Notes: generated by a model from the sequence alone, not told the origin. 17,188 nt of DNA from Verrucomicrobiota bacterium (GCA_023410155.1 JAEYQF010000250.1:1-17188), one strand, 5' to 3'. Numbered from the stretch's first letter, positions 7,270-14,336 are shown. Program-made: numbers and translations.

Positions 7270-10026
7270 ATGGCCGAGATCACCAAGAGCTACGAACCGC
7301 GCGACGTGGAGAAGAAATGGTATGGCGCCTGGATGGACGCCAAATGCTTCGGTGGCGAGGTCGATGCGAGCCGTCCGGCCTACAGCATCGTCATCCCGCC
7401 GCCCAACGTCACCGGTGTGCTCACGATGGGCCACGTGCTCAACAACACGCTGCAGGACATCCTGATTCGCCGCGCACGTCTCGAGGGCAAGAGCGCCATG
7501 TGGCTCCCTGGCACCGATCACGCCGGCATCGCCACGCAGACCGTCGTCGAGCGCGAGCTGCGCAAGCAGAAGAAAACGCGTCACGATTTCGGCCGCGAGA
7601 AGTTCGTCGAGAAGGTCTGGGAATGGCGCCACGAAAAGGGCGGCATCATCCTCGAACAACTTCGCCGCCTCGGTGCGTCGTGCGACTGGGATCGCACCGC
7701 GTTCACGATGGACCCGGCCTACTCGCAACGCGTGCTGCACGTGTTCGTGGAGCTCTTCAACCGCGGCTACATCTACCGCGGCAAGCGCATGGTCAACTGG
7801 TGCCCGGTCTCGCTCACCGCACTCTCCGACGAAGAGGTGATCATGAAGCCGACCAACGGCACGCTCTATCGCGTCCGCTACGAACTCGTCGATCAGCCCG
7901 GCCGATTCATCGAGGTGAAAACCACGCGTCCGGAAACGATCCCGGGCGACGTCGCCATCGCGGTCCACCCCGACGACCCGCGCTACACCGACATCATCGG
8001 CAAAAAAGTTCGTCGCCCGCTCGGACCGACCGCGGAGATCCCGATCATCGCCGACACCGCCGTGGACAAGGAATTCGGCTCCGGCGCACTCAAGATCACG
8101 CCCGCGCACGACAAGGTCGATTACGAGGTCGGCCTGCGCCACAAGCTCCCGATCGTCGACGTGCTCCAGCCCAACGGTGTTCTCAACGAACTCGCGGGCC
8201 CCGACCTCGCGGGGATGGATCGCTTCGCCGGTCGCAAGAAAGCCGCCGAACTCCTGAAAGCTTCCGGCGCGCTCCTCGCCGAGGAAGCGTATTCCAACAA
8301 CGTCGGTTTCTCCGAACGCGCCGACGTGCCGATCGAGCCGCGCCTCACCGAACAGTGGTGGCTCAAGTATCCGAAGATCGAGGAAGCCAAGGCCGCCGTG
8401 CGCGACGGCCACATCAAGTTCTACCCCGAGCGTTGGTCCAAGGTTTACCTGCATTGGCTCGAAAACATCCAGGACTGGTGCATCAGCCGTCAGCTCTGGT
8501 GGGGCCATCGCATTCCTGTCTGGTATCGCAAGGGCGCGGATCGCTCCGATCCGAAGAACTGGCACGTCTCCGTCGCCGGTCCAGCTGATCCGCAGAACTG
8601 GGAGCAGGAAGACGACGTGCTCGACACGTGGGCGTCGTCGTGGCTCTGGCCGTTTGCCACGCTCGGCTGGCCTGACGAAGCCGAGATGAAGCGCGACGGC
8701 TTCGATTATTTCTATCCCACGAGCACGCTCGTGACCGGCCCCGACATCATCTTCTTCTGGGTCGCCCGCATGATCATGGCCGGCCTGGAATTCATGGGCG
8801 ATCGACCCGGTTCGGGCTCTCAACTCTCAGCTCTCAACTCTCAGCTTTCCGAAAAGGAAATCGCGCAGCGAATTCCGTTTCGGAATGTTTACTTCACCGG
8901 CATCATCCGCGACCAGCAGGGCCGCAAGATGTCGAAATCCCTCGGCAACTCGCCGGACCCGCTCGACCTGATCGAGAAATACGGCGCCGACGGTCTGCGC
9001 TTCGGCATCATCTCCATCGCGCCGCAGGGTCAGGACATTCGTTTCCAGGAAGACCGCATCGAGAGCGGCAAGAACTTCTGCAACAAGCTCTGGAACGCCT
9101 GCCGCTTCCGTCAGATGAGCGGCGAGGCCGGCGACAACTCCTCGCTCGACGCGATCATGAAGCGCCTCGAGCCCGCGAAGTTCGACGCCGACGACCACGC
9201 GATCCTCGACCGCCTGCTCGCCACGACGCGCGAGATCGACCGCTGCTTCGCCGAGTTCGAATTCAGCGCCGCCGTGCAGGCCCTGTATGGGTTCTTCTGG
9301 AACGACTTCTGTGACTGGTATGTGGAGGTCTCCAAGGCGAAGCTCCAGAATCTGGATACAAAGGCCAACTGTCTCGCGCTGCAGGACCTCGTCCTCCGTC
9401 AGACGTTGCTGCTGCTGAACCCGTTTATCCCGTTCATCACGGAAGAACTCTGGAGCCTGCTCGGCTACGGCGCGCCCGGCACGTTCATCCAAAACGCCCG
9501 TGTCGAAGATTCCTCGCAGCTCGCGATGAAGGCACACGAGTTCAACCTCGTGCTCGATCGCACGCAGATCGCCGCCGTCGAAGGCGTGAAGACGTTTGTC
9601 TCGCAAGCCCGCGCGCTGAAAGCCGACCGCAATCTCGCCAGCCGCCGCGACGTGAAGTTCCTCCTCACCGCCAGCGATGCCGCGTGGCACACCATCGAGG
9701 CCAACCTCGCGAAAATTCTTCGCATGGCCGGCGCCTCCGAGATCACGCGCCGCGATTCCGTCGAAGGCGCGCCCGCGGTCGTCACCCCGCTCGGCACGCT
9801 TTATCTCGACCTCGCGAGCTCCGTCGATGCCGGCGCGGAAAAAGCGCGACTCACGAAAGAACTCGAAACGCTGGCGAAACACATCGCCGGCACCGAGGCG
9901 CGGCTGGCGAACGAAGCATTCGTGAGCAAAGCGCCCCCCGCCGTGCTCGAGGGCGCGCGCAAGCAACTCGCCGACCAACAGGCGAAGCGCACCGAACTCG
10001 AGCGCCTCCTCAAAGCGCTCGGCTGA
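7270..10026 (+). CDS. valS: Valyl-tRNA synthetase
   Basis: This class Ia synthetase charges tRNA-Val and edits mischarged threonine. The protein has 918 residues. The catalytic core shows PPPNVTGVLTMGH at 43-55, where the HIGH signature reads TMGH, and GTDHAGIATQ shortly after. The CP1 editing domain begins near TTRPET at 218-223. The WCISRQLWWGHRIP segment and the KMSKS loop (GRKMSKSLGN, KMSKS at 553-557) are intact. The anticodon-binding domain follows, and a C-terminal coiled coil (about 855-918) contacts the tRNA elbow. An unusual stretch, SGSQLSALNSQLSEKE, lies just upstream of the KMSKS region and is encoded by a heptanucleotide repeat that keeps the frame open. The ATG at 7270 gives the family N-terminus MAEITKSYEPRDVEKKWY; earlier in-frame codons lie inside the opposing glnD gene. 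A strong hairpin follows the stop codon. Confidence 0.96.
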   Translation: MAEITKSYEPRDVEKKWYGAWMDAKCFGGEVDASRPAYSIVIPPPNVTGVLTMGHVLNNTLQDILIRRARLEGKSAMWLPGTDHAGIATQTVVERELRKQKKTRHDFGREKFVEKVWEWRHEKGGIILEQLRRLGASCDWDRTAFTMDPAYSQRVLHVFVELFNRGYIYRGKRMVNWCPVSLTALSDEEVIMKPTNGTLYRVRYELVDQPGRFIEVKTTRPETIPGDVAIAVHPDDPRYTDIIGKKVRRPLGPTAEIPIIADTAVDKEFGSGALKITPAHDKVDYEVGLRHKLPIVDVLQPNGVLNELAGPDLAGMDRFAGRKKAAELLKASGALLAEEAYSNNVGFSERADVPIEPRLTEQWWLKYPKIEEAKAAVRDGHIKFYPERWSKVYLHWLENIQDWCISRQLWWGHRIPVWYRKGADRSDPKNWHVSVAGPADPQNWEQEDDVLDTWASSWLWPFATLGWPDEAEMKRDGFDYFYPTSTLVTGPDIIFFWVARMIMAGLEFMGDRPGSGSQLSALNSQLSEKEIAQRIPFRNVYFTGIIRDQQGRKMSKSLGNSPDPLDLIEKYGADGLRFGIISIAPQGQDIRFQEDRIESGKNFCNKLWNACRFRQMSGEAGDNSSLDAIMKRLEPAKFDADDHAILDRLLATTREIDRCFAEFEFSAAVQALYGFFWNDFCDWYVEVSKAKLQNLDTKANCLALQDLVLRQTLLLLNPFIPFITEELWSLLGYGAPGTFIQNARVEDSSQLAMKAHEFNLVLDRTQIAAVEGVKTFVSQARALKADRNLASRRDVKFLLTASDAAWHTIEANLAKILRMAGASEITRRDSVEGAPAVVTPLGTLYLDLASSVDAGAEKARLTKELETLAKHIAGTEARLANEAFVSKAPPAVLEGARKQLADQQAKRTELERLLKALG
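8816..8843 (+). repeat. Heptanucleotide tandem repeat inside valS
   Basis: The 14-base unit GCTCTCAACTCTCA occurs twice in perfect tandem, equal to four heptads of the form RCTCTCA. A degraded fifth heptad (GCTTTCC) follows. It encodes serine/leucine/glutamine-rich residues at about 516-525 of ValS. This heptad resembles a short repeat usually found between genes, here lodged within an essential reading frame. Confidence 0.8.
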
Positions 10027-10037
10027 TTGCCTGAGCA

Positions 10038-10065
10038 AAGAACCCGCCGCTTCCGGCGGGTTCTT
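10038..10065 (+). terminator. Terminator of valS
   Basis: A perfect 12-base stem (AAGAACCCGCCG at 10038-10049 with its complement at 10054-10065) closes on a CTTC tetraloop, 12 bases after the valS stop codon. The A-rich 5' side and T-rich 3' end (GGTTCTTCTCGTT) fit an intrinsic terminator with a weak U-tract. Confidence 0.85.
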
Positions 10066-10083
10066 CTCGTTGACCGCCTCGGG

Positions 10084-10300
10084 CCCAAGTGCGGACCGAA
10101 TCGAGCCAAGGTCCGCCCCGTGTCGGAACAAGGTCCGCCCTCACTCGCGCCCGAGGGCGCACCGTGTCGCGACCCATGGCGCACCGACCCGGCTCAGGGC
10201 GCGGCTCGGATTGGTTGTGCGTGTGCCCGCCGAACAACCCGGGGAGACGCCGGGCTCCGCCGCTCCCACCGGCCGTCCGCCACGTTTCGCGCTTCCGTGA
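10084..10300. repeat. GC-rich repetitive intergenic region between valS and ychJ
   Basis: No gene is supported in the 271 bases between the valS terminator and ychJ. The 12-base direct repeat CAAGGTCCGCCC is at 10107-10118 and 10129-10140, again with a 22-base period. CCCAAGTGCGG (10084-10094) with TCGAG (10101-10105) is the reverse complement of a block upstream of the HNH gene. The remainder holds GC-rich imperfect palindromes. Confidence 0.4.
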
Positions 10301-10328
10301 TTGCACGCGACCGGTGCACTCGAATGAT
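10301..10328 (+). promoter_or_regulatory. Candidate promoter of ychJ and the urease accessory operon
   Basis: TTGCAC (10301-10306) and AATGAT (10323-10328) match the -35 and -10 consensus at 4 of 6 positions each, with a 16-base spacer. Transcription from here would start only a few bases before the ychJ ATG at 10337, so the transcript would be nearly leaderless. Confidence 0.3.
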
Positions 10329-10336
10329 CCCGTGAC

Positions 10337-10828
10337 ATGAGCGACTGTCCCTGCGGCTCCGGCCGTCTCTACGCTGAATGTTGCGAACCGATCATTGCCG
10401 GTGCGCCGGCCAAAACCGCGGAAGCGTTGATGCGCTCGCGCTACTCGGCATACGTGAAGCACGCCTTCGATCACCTGGGAAACTCGCTCTCCGAAGAGCA
10501 GCGCAAGGACTACTCGCCCGAAGACGCACGGCGTTGGTCAGAGAATTCCGAGTGGCTCGGGCTCACGATCCTGCGCACCGAACAGGGTGGTCCGACGGAT
10601 GAAGTGGGACTCGTCGAGTTCTCCGCGCGCTTCAAGACGAACGGCGAGGAACAGGAGCATTTGGAGACCGCGATTTTCTCTCGGGAAAAGGAACGCTGGG
10701 TTTACGCGGGGCAAATGCCGTCGCGTGGACAAACCGTGCGGCGCGAAACACCGAAGGTCGGGCGCAACGATCCGTGTCCCTGCGGCAGCGGGAAGAAATA
10801 CAAGAAGTGCTGCGGCGCGGCAGCGTGA
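10337..10828 (+). CDS. ychJ: YchJ family SEC-C motif protein (UPF0225)
   Basis: This 163-residue protein has a zinc-binding SEC-C motif at each end: CPCGSGRLYAECC at residues 4-16 and NDPCPCGSGKKYKKCCG near the C-terminus. Between them is the NTF2-like fold typical of YchJ, including the ALMRSRYSAYV signature near residues 30-40. The E. coli homologue is about 150 residues. The molecular function of the family is unknown; SEC-C motifs bind zinc and, in SecA, contact SecB and ribosomes. The gene is the first of five in the same direction and precedes ureE by 42 bases, so cotranscription with the urease maturation genes is likely. A cysteine-rich metal-binding protein in that position could be incidental or could assist metal handling; nothing in the sequence decides this. 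Confidence 0.9.
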   Translation: MSDCPCGSGRLYAECCEPIIAGAPAKTAEALMRSRYSAYVKHAFDHLGNSLSEEQRKDYSPEDARRWSENSEWLGLTILRTEQGGPTDEVGLVEFSARFKTNGEEQEHLETAIFSREKERWVYAGQMPSRGQTVRRETPKVGRNDPCPCGSGKKYKKCCGAAA

Positions 10829-10870
10829 GACATGGGCACGTCGCGTGCTGACGCGGATCGTCCCCCTTTC

Positions 10871-11335
10871 ATGCTGCAGCTCATCCACGCATCCGTCGCT
10901 TCGCCCAACCTCGCTCTCGTCGAGGTGGAGCTGCGGGCGGAGCGCTCGCAAGTGGCGAAACGTTTGTGGCGCGGCGTGGCGGTGGACGGGCGCGAGTTTG
11001 GCTTCGACCTGGCGAGCCCCTTGAAGCACGGCGACACGTTTTTCGAGACGGAGACGGCGCGCTACGTCTTGCGCCAGCAGCCCGAGCCGGTGGTGGAAAT
11101 CGCGCTCGAGATGGCGCCTTCTGCGGCCGCCGGGATCGGCTGGGCGGTTGGCAATCTGCATCTCGAATTGCAGTCGGAGGCGTCGCGACTGCTCGCGCCG
11201 GACGAGCCGGCTGTGCGGGCGTTGCTCGAGCGGTTGCAGGTGCCCTATCGGCGCGCAGAAGCGGTGTTTCGCCCCGGGCGTTTGGCCCGGGGCACGCGCC
11301 CCACGCATGAACTCGGCCCCAGCCACAAACACTGA
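10871..11335 (+). CDS. ureE: Urease accessory protein UreE (nickel metallochaperone)
   Basis: UreE binds nickel in the cytoplasm as a dimer and hands it to the UreG-UreF-UreD complex for insertion into urease. From the ATG at 10871 the protein has 154 residues, a usual length. The N-terminal peptide-binding domain spans about 1-75 and contains the family segment GREFGFDLASPLKHGDTFF (residues 40-58). The metal-binding domain follows. The conserved dimer-interface histidine is H97 in the segment WAVGNLH. The C-terminus (HELGPSHKH) has three histidines but no long His-rich tail, so nickel storage capacity is small. An in-frame ATG at 10832 would add 13 poorly conserved residues; neither start has a Shine-Dalgarno sequence. 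The last 29 bases overlap ureF, so the two are translationally coupled. Confidence 0.88.
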   Translation: MLQLIHASVASPNLALVEVELRAERSQVAKRLWRGVAVDGREFGFDLASPLKHGDTFFETETARYVLRQQPEPVVEIALEMAPSAAAGIGWAVGNLHLELQSEASRLLAPDEPAVRALLERLQVPYRRAEAVFRPGRLARGTRPTHELGPSHKH

Positions 11336-12020
11336 CGCGGCCTGGGTGCTGGGGCTATTGCAGGCCGGCGATTCCTATTACCCGACGGGCAGCTATGCCC
11401 ATTCGTTTGGCCTCGAGGGCCTGGTGCAGCAAGGGGTGGTGCGCGATCGAGACACGCTGCGGGAGTTTGTAGTCGTTTCCGTGATACCGGGGCTCGTGCA
11501 CGGCGATCTCGCGCTGGCGGCGCACGCGTGGCGGGCGCTGGCGATCCCGAACTGGGCGCAAATCGTGGAGCTCGCGCAGCTGTCTGCGGCGATCAAGGCG
11601 CCCCGCGAGTTGCGCACCGCGTCCGAAAACATCGGGCGGCAGCGCGCGGAACTGCTGGCGAATCTGCGCGGAGCGCCGCTCGCGATCGAGTATGTGCGGC
11701 GTGCGGCGGAGGAGGGCTGGCCCCACTCGTCGGCGCTCTCCGCGGCCCTGGAAGGGCGGGTGTTCGGCGCACCGCTCGCGGGCGTGTTGAGCGGAGTTTT
11801 CTATGCGAACCTCGCCGCGATCGTGGCGGCGGCGATGAAGATCCTGCGCATCGGCCAAAACGCGGCGCAGGGGCTCCTGGTCGAGGCGCTGGCCGCGGCG
11901 CCGGAGCATCTCGCGCGGGTGGAGACGATCGCGATCGCCGACATCGGCTGGTTCAATCCCTGGCTCGACATCGCCGCCTCGCGGCACGAATCCGCCGACG
12001 CGCGGCTTTTTATCTCATGA
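11307..12020 (+). CDS. ureF: Urease accessory protein UreF
   Basis: UreF forms a complex with UreD and UreG on apo-urease and regulates the GTPase activity of UreG during nickel insertion. The protein has 237 residues and is all-helical. The family signature near the N-terminus is clear: LLQAGDSYYPTGSYAHSFGLEGL, spanning about residues 16-38, with the SFGLE core. Later landmarks are the GAPLAGVLSGVFYANLAAIVAAAMKILRIGQ region (helices) and the C-terminal ARLFIS. The ATG at 11307 lies inside ureE and gives a 29-base overlap, typical of ure operons. The frame is open further upstream but that part is a ureE shadow. The gap to ureG holds an inverted repeat rather than the usual tight junction. 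Confidence 0.93.
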   Translation: MNSAPATNTDAAWVLGLLQAGDSYYPTGSYAHSFGLEGLVQQGVVRDRDTLREFVVVSVIPGLVHGDLALAAHAWRALAIPNWAQIVELAQLSAAIKAPRELRTASENIGRQRAELLANLRGAPLAIEYVRRAAEEGWPHSSALSAALEGRVFGAPLAGVLSGVFYANLAAIVAAAMKILRIGQNAAQGLLVEALAAAPEHLARVETIAIADIGWFNPWLDIAASRHESADARLFIS

Positions 12021-12030
12021 TTCATCTCAG

Positions 12031-12089
12031 CCACAGAGACACAGAGAAAGCACGCGCACGCTCACTCTGTGATCTCTGTTCCTCTGTGG
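12031..12089. repeat. Inverted repeat (CCACAGAG type) between ureF and ureG
   Basis: The arms CCACAGAGACACAGAGA (12031-12047) and its complement-like partner (12073-12089) pair at 15 of 17 positions around a 25-base centre. The element fills most of the 85-base ureF-ureG gap. It has the form of a dispersed intergenic palindrome. In the polycistronic mRNA it would make a hairpin just upstream of ureG, which could act as partial attenuator or RNA stabiliser. Confidence 0.75.
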
Positions 12090-12105
12090 TTCATTTCCTT
12101 GTCCC

Positions 12106-12726
12106 ATGACTCGTCCTCCCAGAATCGGCATCGGCGGCCCGGTGGGCTCCGGCAAGACCATGCTTTGTTTGCGGCTTTGCCAGAAGCTGCGCGAGCGCTA
12201 CTCGATGGCCGTCGTCACCAACGACATTTACTGCTGCGAGGACGCGCAGTTCCTGATTCGACAAACGGCGCTCGCGCCCGAGCGTATCGCCGGAGTGGAG
12301 ACGGGCGGTTGTCCGCACACCGCAATTCGCGACGACACGACGATGAACGAGCAGGCGTGCAGAGCGCTCGAGGTGAAGTTTCCCGATCTCCAGCTGCTGC
12401 TCGTGGAGAGCGGCGGTGACAATCTCACCGCGACGTTTTCGCCCGAGTTGGTGGATGCCTTCATCTACGTGATCGACGTAGCGGAAGGAGACAAAATCCC
12501 GCGCAAGGGCGGCCCCGCGATCCGGCACAGCGACTTGCTGATCATCAACAAAATCGACCTCGCGCCGCTCGTGGGGGCCGACCTCGGTGTGATGGAGCGC
12601 GACGCGAAGCGGCAACGCGGCGAGCGTCCGTTTCTGCTTTGCGACCTGAAACGCGAACACAACCTCGACGCGGTGATCGCGTGGATCGAGCGCCAGGTGC
12701 TCTTCGCGACGTCTGCGAACAAGTGA
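12106..12726 (+). CDS. ureG: Urease accessory protein UreG (SIMIBI GTPase)
   Basis: UreG is the GTPase that carries nickel to apo-urease within the UreDFG complex. The protein has 206 residues. The P-loop GPVGSGKT is at 11-18, and the metal-binding CPH motif is at 69-71 inside VETGGCPHTAIRDD. The switch/Walker B region is VESGGDNLTATF (100-111), and the G4 base-recognition motif NKID is at 148-151. All catalytic and nickel-site residues are present. One oddity is the segment TNDIYCCEDA (38-47): many homologues have Thr-Lys or similar where this protein has two cysteines (C43, C44). No His-rich N-terminal extension is present, in line with the UreE histidines being few. The ATG at 12106 directly follows a pyrimidine-rich stretch with no Shine-Dalgarno sequence. 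ureD begins 21 bases after its stop. Confidence 0.96.
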   Translation: MTRPPRIGIGGPVGSGKTMLCLRLCQKLRERYSMAVVTNDIYCCEDAQFLIRQTALAPERIAGVETGGCPHTAIRDDTTMNEQACRALEVKFPDLQLLLVESGGDNLTATFSPELVDAFIYVIDVAEGDKIPRKGGPAIRHSDLLIINKIDLAPLVGADLGVMERDAKRQRGERPFLLCDLKREHNLDAVIAWIERQVLFATSANK

Positions 12727-12747
12727 AGCGCGGAGTCCCGGCACGGC

Positions 12748-13563
12748 ATGGCTGAACTCGACGGACATCTCGAATTGCGCGCCACGGCGTCGGCTGATGG
12801 CTGCACGGGGTTGTCACACCAATCGTTTCGCGCGCCGTTTCATCTTTCGAAGCCTTATGCGCATGACGAGGTGCTGCAGGTGCAGATCGTGAACCCCACG
12901 GCCGGCATGCTCGAGGGCGACCGCTTGCGCGTTGAAATCGCGGTGGAAGACGGCGCGGCGCTGCTCGTGACCACGCCGTCGCACGCGCGCGTGTTTCGCG
13001 CTAAAGGGAAGGGTGGCGTGACCTGCCGGCAGACGCTGCGCGTCGCCTCGGGCGGCTGGCTCGATTGGTGGCCTGAGCCGCTGGTGCCTCACGCTGGTTC
13101 GCGCTACGTGCAGGAAACGAGAGTGGAGTTGGGGGCGGGAGCGGCTCTGTTTTTTTGCGACGCGGTGGCCCCGGGCCGCGTGGCGCGAGGGGAGGCGTGG
13201 AGCTGGCAGTCGCTGGAGATGAAACTCGAGGTGACCCAGGCTGGTCGCCCCATCCTGAGAGAGCGTCTGGCGCTCGATGGACCTCAGGCGGGCAAACTGG
13301 CGCAGTGGGCGGGTGCGAGTGAGCCGTGGCTTGCGACGATCGTGCTCGTCCATGCCGCCGAGAGTGACGTGCTGCAGAAGATCACGCAGGAGTTGCACAC
13401 GCCGGAATGCTGGGTCGGCGGCAGCACGCTGGCCGGCAACGGCGCGTGGTCGGCGCGCATCGCGGCGCGGGATGGGCAGGAATTGCGCGACATTGTATCC
13501 AGATTTCGGACACGCTTGTCTGAGGCGTGCCCGAGGCTCGGCGTGGGCCTGCGCCGGGTGTAG
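12748..13563 (+). CDS. ureD: Urease accessory protein UreD (UreH)
   Basis: UreD is the scaffold that binds apo-urease and, with UreF, recruits UreG; a tunnel through it is thought to conduct nickel to the active site. The protein has 271 residues, normal for the family. Recognisable segments are the N-terminal RAPFHLSKPY, then NPTAGMLEGD at about 49-58 (the family's Gly-rich motif ending in GD), LLVTTPSHARVFR, a WWPEPLVPHAGSRY stretch (P-E-P is highly conserved), and RGEAW. The C-terminal third is more divergent, as is usual. It is the last gene of the ychJ-ureEFGD unit; the next gene converges on it with only five bases between stop codons, so transcription units abut here without a visible terminator. 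ureA, ureB and ureC are not found in the window. Confidence 0.9.
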   Translation: MAELDGHLELRATASADGCTGLSHQSFRAPFHLSKPYAHDEVLQVQIVNPTAGMLEGDRLRVEIAVEDGAALLVTTPSHARVFRAKGKGGVTCRQTLRVASGGWLDWWPEPLVPHAGSRYVQETRVELGAGAALFFCDAVAPGRVARGEAWSWQSLEMKLEVTQAGRPILRERLALDGPQAGKLAQWAGASEPWLATIVLVHAAESDVLQKITQELHTPECWVGGSTLAGNGAWSARIAARDGQELRDIVSRFRTRLSEACPRLGVGLRRV

Positions 13564-13568
13564 CCGGG

Positions 13569-14261
13569 CTAGCGGCAGGTCGACTCGGGAACCGAAGACA
13601 GGTAGTGCTCGAGCGCGCTGCGATTGTGTTGCCGCAGCAGCTGCTCGACGCGCTCTGCCTTGCGCGCCTTGGCAGCCTGCAGAATCTCCCAGTGTTCGGC
13701 CTGCGCCTCGGGTGCCCGGTAGGAAAGCACGTCGACGGAAAAACGCCGGATACGATCCCAATGATCAAGTGTCTGCGAGAGCTCGGCATTGACCCGCTTC
13801 AGACCCGCCAGGGACGCGAGCGTGAGATGGAACTGGGCGTTTAGTTCCGCCCACCGGTCCGGTTCGCGCGCGACCCGCACGGCGTCGAGTTCGACAAGGA
13901 TCTGCTCGAGCGCGGCGAGGTCCTCCGACCGGGCGCAGCCGATGGAGTGGCGGCACACGGCGCTTTCAAGCCCCTCGAGTAAGGTGAACAACTCCACAAC
14001 GCAGCAGCGGGTGATTCCTTTGACGACCACGCCCACGTGCGGCCGGATTTCCACGAGTCCTTCGGCGGCGAGTAGTTGGAGCGCCTCGCGCACGGGGATC
14101 GGGCTGATACCGAGCTGGCGCGCAGTCTCGTCGATGACGATCGTCTGCCCGGGCGCGAGCGTGAGGCGGAGGATGCGTTCGCGAAGCTCGTGAAGCGCGA
14201 GCTCGGTTTTGGTCACATACGCGCGCGCAGACGAACCGGGGGCAATACGACGGGCGGTCAT
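13569..14261 (-). CDS. GntR family transcriptional regulator, FadR/FCD type
   Basis: This 230-residue regulator has an N-terminal winged helix-turn-helix at about 14-82 (APGQTIVIDETARQLGISP, then PVREALQLLAAEGLV) and a C-terminal all-helical FCD ligand-binding domain at about 86-222. Candidate metal or ligand-binding histidines in the FCD pocket are H145 (NAQFHLTL), H190 (AEHWEIL) and H212. N141 sits where many relatives have an aspartate. Proteins of this class repress neighbouring catabolic genes until a carboxylic acid or sugar acid binds. The gene is divergent from the lyase/flavin oxidoreductase pair with 81 bases between starts, and two perfect inverted repeats lie in that gap. These features point to local control of that pair and of itself. 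The frame is open further upstream, but the ATG at 14261 is the only start compatible with the divergent promoter. Confidence 0.9.
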   Translation of the reverse strand: MTARRIAPGSSARAYVTKTELALHELRERILRLTLAPGQTIVIDETARQLGISPIPVREALQLLAAEGLVEIRPHVGVVVKGITRCCVVELFTLLEGLESAVCRHSIGCARSEDLAALEQILVELDAVRVAREPDRWAELNAQFHLTLASLAGLKRVNAELSQTLDHWDRIRRFSVDVLSYRAPEAQAEHWEILQAAKARKAERVEQLLRQHNRSALEHYLSSVPESTCR

Positions 14262-14278
14262 CGAGAGGAGTTTACTGC

Positions 14279-14292
14279 CACGGTTGACCGTG
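14279..14292. promoter_or_regulatory. Candidate GntR operator 1
   Basis: CACGGT-TG-ACCGTG is a perfect inverted repeat located 17 bases upstream of the gntR start codon. Its core GT-TG-AC fits the general form of FadR-subfamily operators, which pair GT with AC around a short spacer. It overlaps a TTGACC hexamer (14284-14289) that could be the -35 box of the lyase gene, so binding would block that promoter. Confidence 0.55.
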
Positions 14293-14315
14293 CTGCAAAA
14301 CCTATATCGTATATT
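14284..14315 (+). promoter_or_regulatory. Candidate promoter of the lyase/oxidoreductase operon
   Basis: TTGACC (14284-14289) matches the -35 consensus at 5 of 6 positions. TATATT (14310-14315) matches the -10 consensus at 5 of 6 but the spacing is 20 bases; TCGTAT (14307-14312) has the ideal 17-base spacing but a weaker match. Transcription would begin near 14320, about 20 bases before the GTG start. Confidence 0.4.
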
Positions 14316-14336
14316 CCGGAAGTTTGTCCCCGGAAT
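14313..14336. promoter_or_regulatory. Candidate operator 2
   Basis: ATTCCGG (14313-14319) and CCGGAAT (14330-14336) form a perfect seven-base inverted repeat with a 10-base spacer, seven bases before the GTG start of the lyase gene. The half-sites are 17 bases apart centre to centre, close to two helical turns. It would lie at or just after the transcription start and could be a second repressor site or an RNA hairpin. Confidence 0.45.

Noticed and set aside
7207..8823. 538-codon open frame on the minus strand over valS
   Set aside because: It is antisense to the conserved catalytic and editing domains of ValRS; composition is that of a reverse-strand shadow.
8827..10131. 434-codon open frame on the minus strand over the 3' half of valS
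   Set aside because: Antisense shadow; it also crosses the valS terminator hairpin, and no motif is seen.
10041..10340. Possible small ORFs of 76-102 codons between valS and ychJ
   Set aside because: Arg/Pro-rich translations of repetitive intergenic DNA, starting within the terminator or without any initiation signal.
12021..12105. Short coding continuation through the ureF-ureG gap (residues such as SHRDTEK and CDLCSS)
   Set aside because: These are translations of the CCACAGAG inverted repeat, a known source of spurious peptides, not a gene.
12814..13761. 315-codon open frame on the minus strand over ureD
   Set aside because: It is antisense to UreD and runs through the end of the gntR gene in a different frame; no recognisable domain.
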